A program made the position numbers and the translations under genes. A stretch of DNA of 6,414 bases from Planctomycetaceae bacterium (lineage in GTDB: Bacteria; Planctomycetota; Planctomycetia; Isosphaerales; Isosphaeraceae): NCBI GenBank assembly GCA_019232645.1, contig JAFANO010000077.1:1-6414 (forward strand), in the 5' to 3' direction. The notes under the pieces were generated by a model, which searched no databases, had not been told where the DNA came from, and saw only the letters and a program-made list of their open reading frames with translations. Below are positions 5,760 to 6,414 of the stretch, piece by piece (positions within the stretch are counted from its first letter, which is position 1; each line of letters opens with the position of its first letter).

Positions 5760-6414
5760 ATGCCGTCCAACTTGCTCGACGACGCCGAACTGGGGACCGA
5801 GTCCAAGGAACTGACCTGGACGCTCAACTTCGGTCCGCAGCACCCCGCGACGCACACGACCCTCCGGCTGATCCTGGAGCTGGACGGCGAGCGGATCGTC
5901 AAGGCGACGCCCGACATCGGCTACCTGCACTCGGGGTTCGAGAAGCTGGGCGAGCACCTGAACTTCAACCAGTACGTCACGATCGCCGACCGCAAGAACT
6001 ACGTCAGCCCGCCGATGAACGAGGTGGCCTGGCACCACGCGGTCGAGAAGCTGCTGGGCATCGAGCTGACGAGGCGATGCCAGTACATCCGCGTGATCAT
6101 CGGCGAGCTGTCGCGGATCAGCGACCATCTGCTCAGCACCGGGGCGTCGGCGCTCGACCTGGGGGCGTTCACCGCCTTCCTGTACATGTTCAACCTCCGC
6201 GAGCTGATCTACGACGTCTTCGAGGAGATGTCTGGCTACCGGTTCCACCCCGGCTACACGCGAGTCGGCGGGGTGATGTACGACTTCAGCGATCGGGTGG
6301 TCGAGCGGATCCGTCGGGTCCTCGAGGCCTTCCCGGGCGTCTACGCCGACGTGGAGAAGCTCCTGTTCCGGAACCGGATCTTCATCGACCGGCTCCGCGA
6401 TGTGGGGGTCCTGA
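5760..6414 (+). CDS. nuoD: NADH-quinone oxidoreductase subunit D, C-terminus beyond window
   Basis: NuoD (49-kDa subunit homologue) lines the quinone-binding cavity with NuoB and is related to the large subunit of [NiFe] hydrogenases. The visible 218 residues are roughly half of a normal protein of about 400. NFGPQHPATHTTLR (23-36) is the family signature. His32, and Tyr81 in DRKNY, are 49 residues apart, the spacing of Thermus His38 and Tyr87, which bind the quinone headgroup. The stretches GYLHSGFEKLGEH (54-66) and NEVAWHHAVEKLLGIE (87-102) are also typical. The ATG at 5760 is the first in frame after a TGA at 5739. Its Shine-Dalgarno is weak (TAGGT, 5747-5751). The reading frame is open to the window end with one base left over. 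Confidence 0.96.
   Translation, partial: MPSNLLDDAELGTESKELTWTLNFGPQHPATHTTLRLILELDGERIVKATPDIGYLHSGFEKLGEHLNFNQYVTIADRKNYVSPPMNEVAWHHAVEKLLGIELTRRCQYIRVIIGELSRISDHLLSTGASALDLGAFTAFLYMFNLRELIYDVFEEMSGYRFHPGYTRVGGVMYDFSDRVVERIRRVLEAFPGVYADVEKLLFRNRIFIDRLRDVGVL

Noticed and set aside
5655..6248. Minus-strand open frame of 197 codons
   Set aside because: It is antisense to nuoD, and its C-terminal LKFKISDLKF-like end comes from the AT-rich repeat.

Overview
The window is GC-rich DNA whose real genes have strongly GC-biased third codon positions. It carries the 5' part of dapF on the minus strand, followed on the plus strand by an M50 membrane metalloprotease, a secreted low-complexity protein, and the start of a respiratory complex I operon (nuoA, nuoB, nuoC and the first half of nuoD). 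A planctomycete, probably of the Isosphaera/Singulisphaera type, fits the style: wide intergenic gaps, an exported Tyr- and Pro-rich orphan protein, separate nuoC and nuoD, and repeat-laden spacers. This assignment is an inference from style and protein flavour, not from a marker gene.

Layout. Bases 1-601 (minus) are diaminopimelate epimerase, cut off at its C-terminus by the window edge. A 474-base divergent gap leads to a 261-residue site-2-protease-like protein (1076-1861, plus). A 541-base non-coding stretch with several short GC-rich inverted repeats follows. Next is a 308-residue exported protein of unknown function (2403-3329) with a clear signal peptide, an aromatic N-terminal part, a charged helical middle and a disordered Pro/Ser/Thr/Arg tail. 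A 422-base regulatory region precedes nuoA (3752-4195). nuoA overlaps nuoB (4186-4896) by 10 bases. nuoC (5067-5600) and nuoD (5760 to the window end) are each set off by spacers of about 160-170 bases filled with repeat-like, hairpin-forming DNA.

How the genes work together. NuoA (membrane), NuoB (N2 cluster) and NuoC and NuoD (quinone-module peripheral arm) are successive subunits of the NADH:quinone oxidoreductase; the remaining subunits presumably lie beyond the window. DapF belongs to lysine and peptidoglycan precursor synthesis. The protease and the secreted protein have no evident link to either pathway.

The most interesting point is the nuo leader. A near-consensus sigma70 promoter (TTGACG-N16-TATAAT) is followed by a 16-bp palindrome with an adjoining run of eight T. 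Then comes a perfect inverted repeat, TTGTGAA-ACAC-TTCACAA, which matches the operator of the NADH/NAD+-sensing repressor Rex, about 40 bases before the nuoA start. This suggests redox feedback on complex I. I saw no wholly new multi-gene system in this window.
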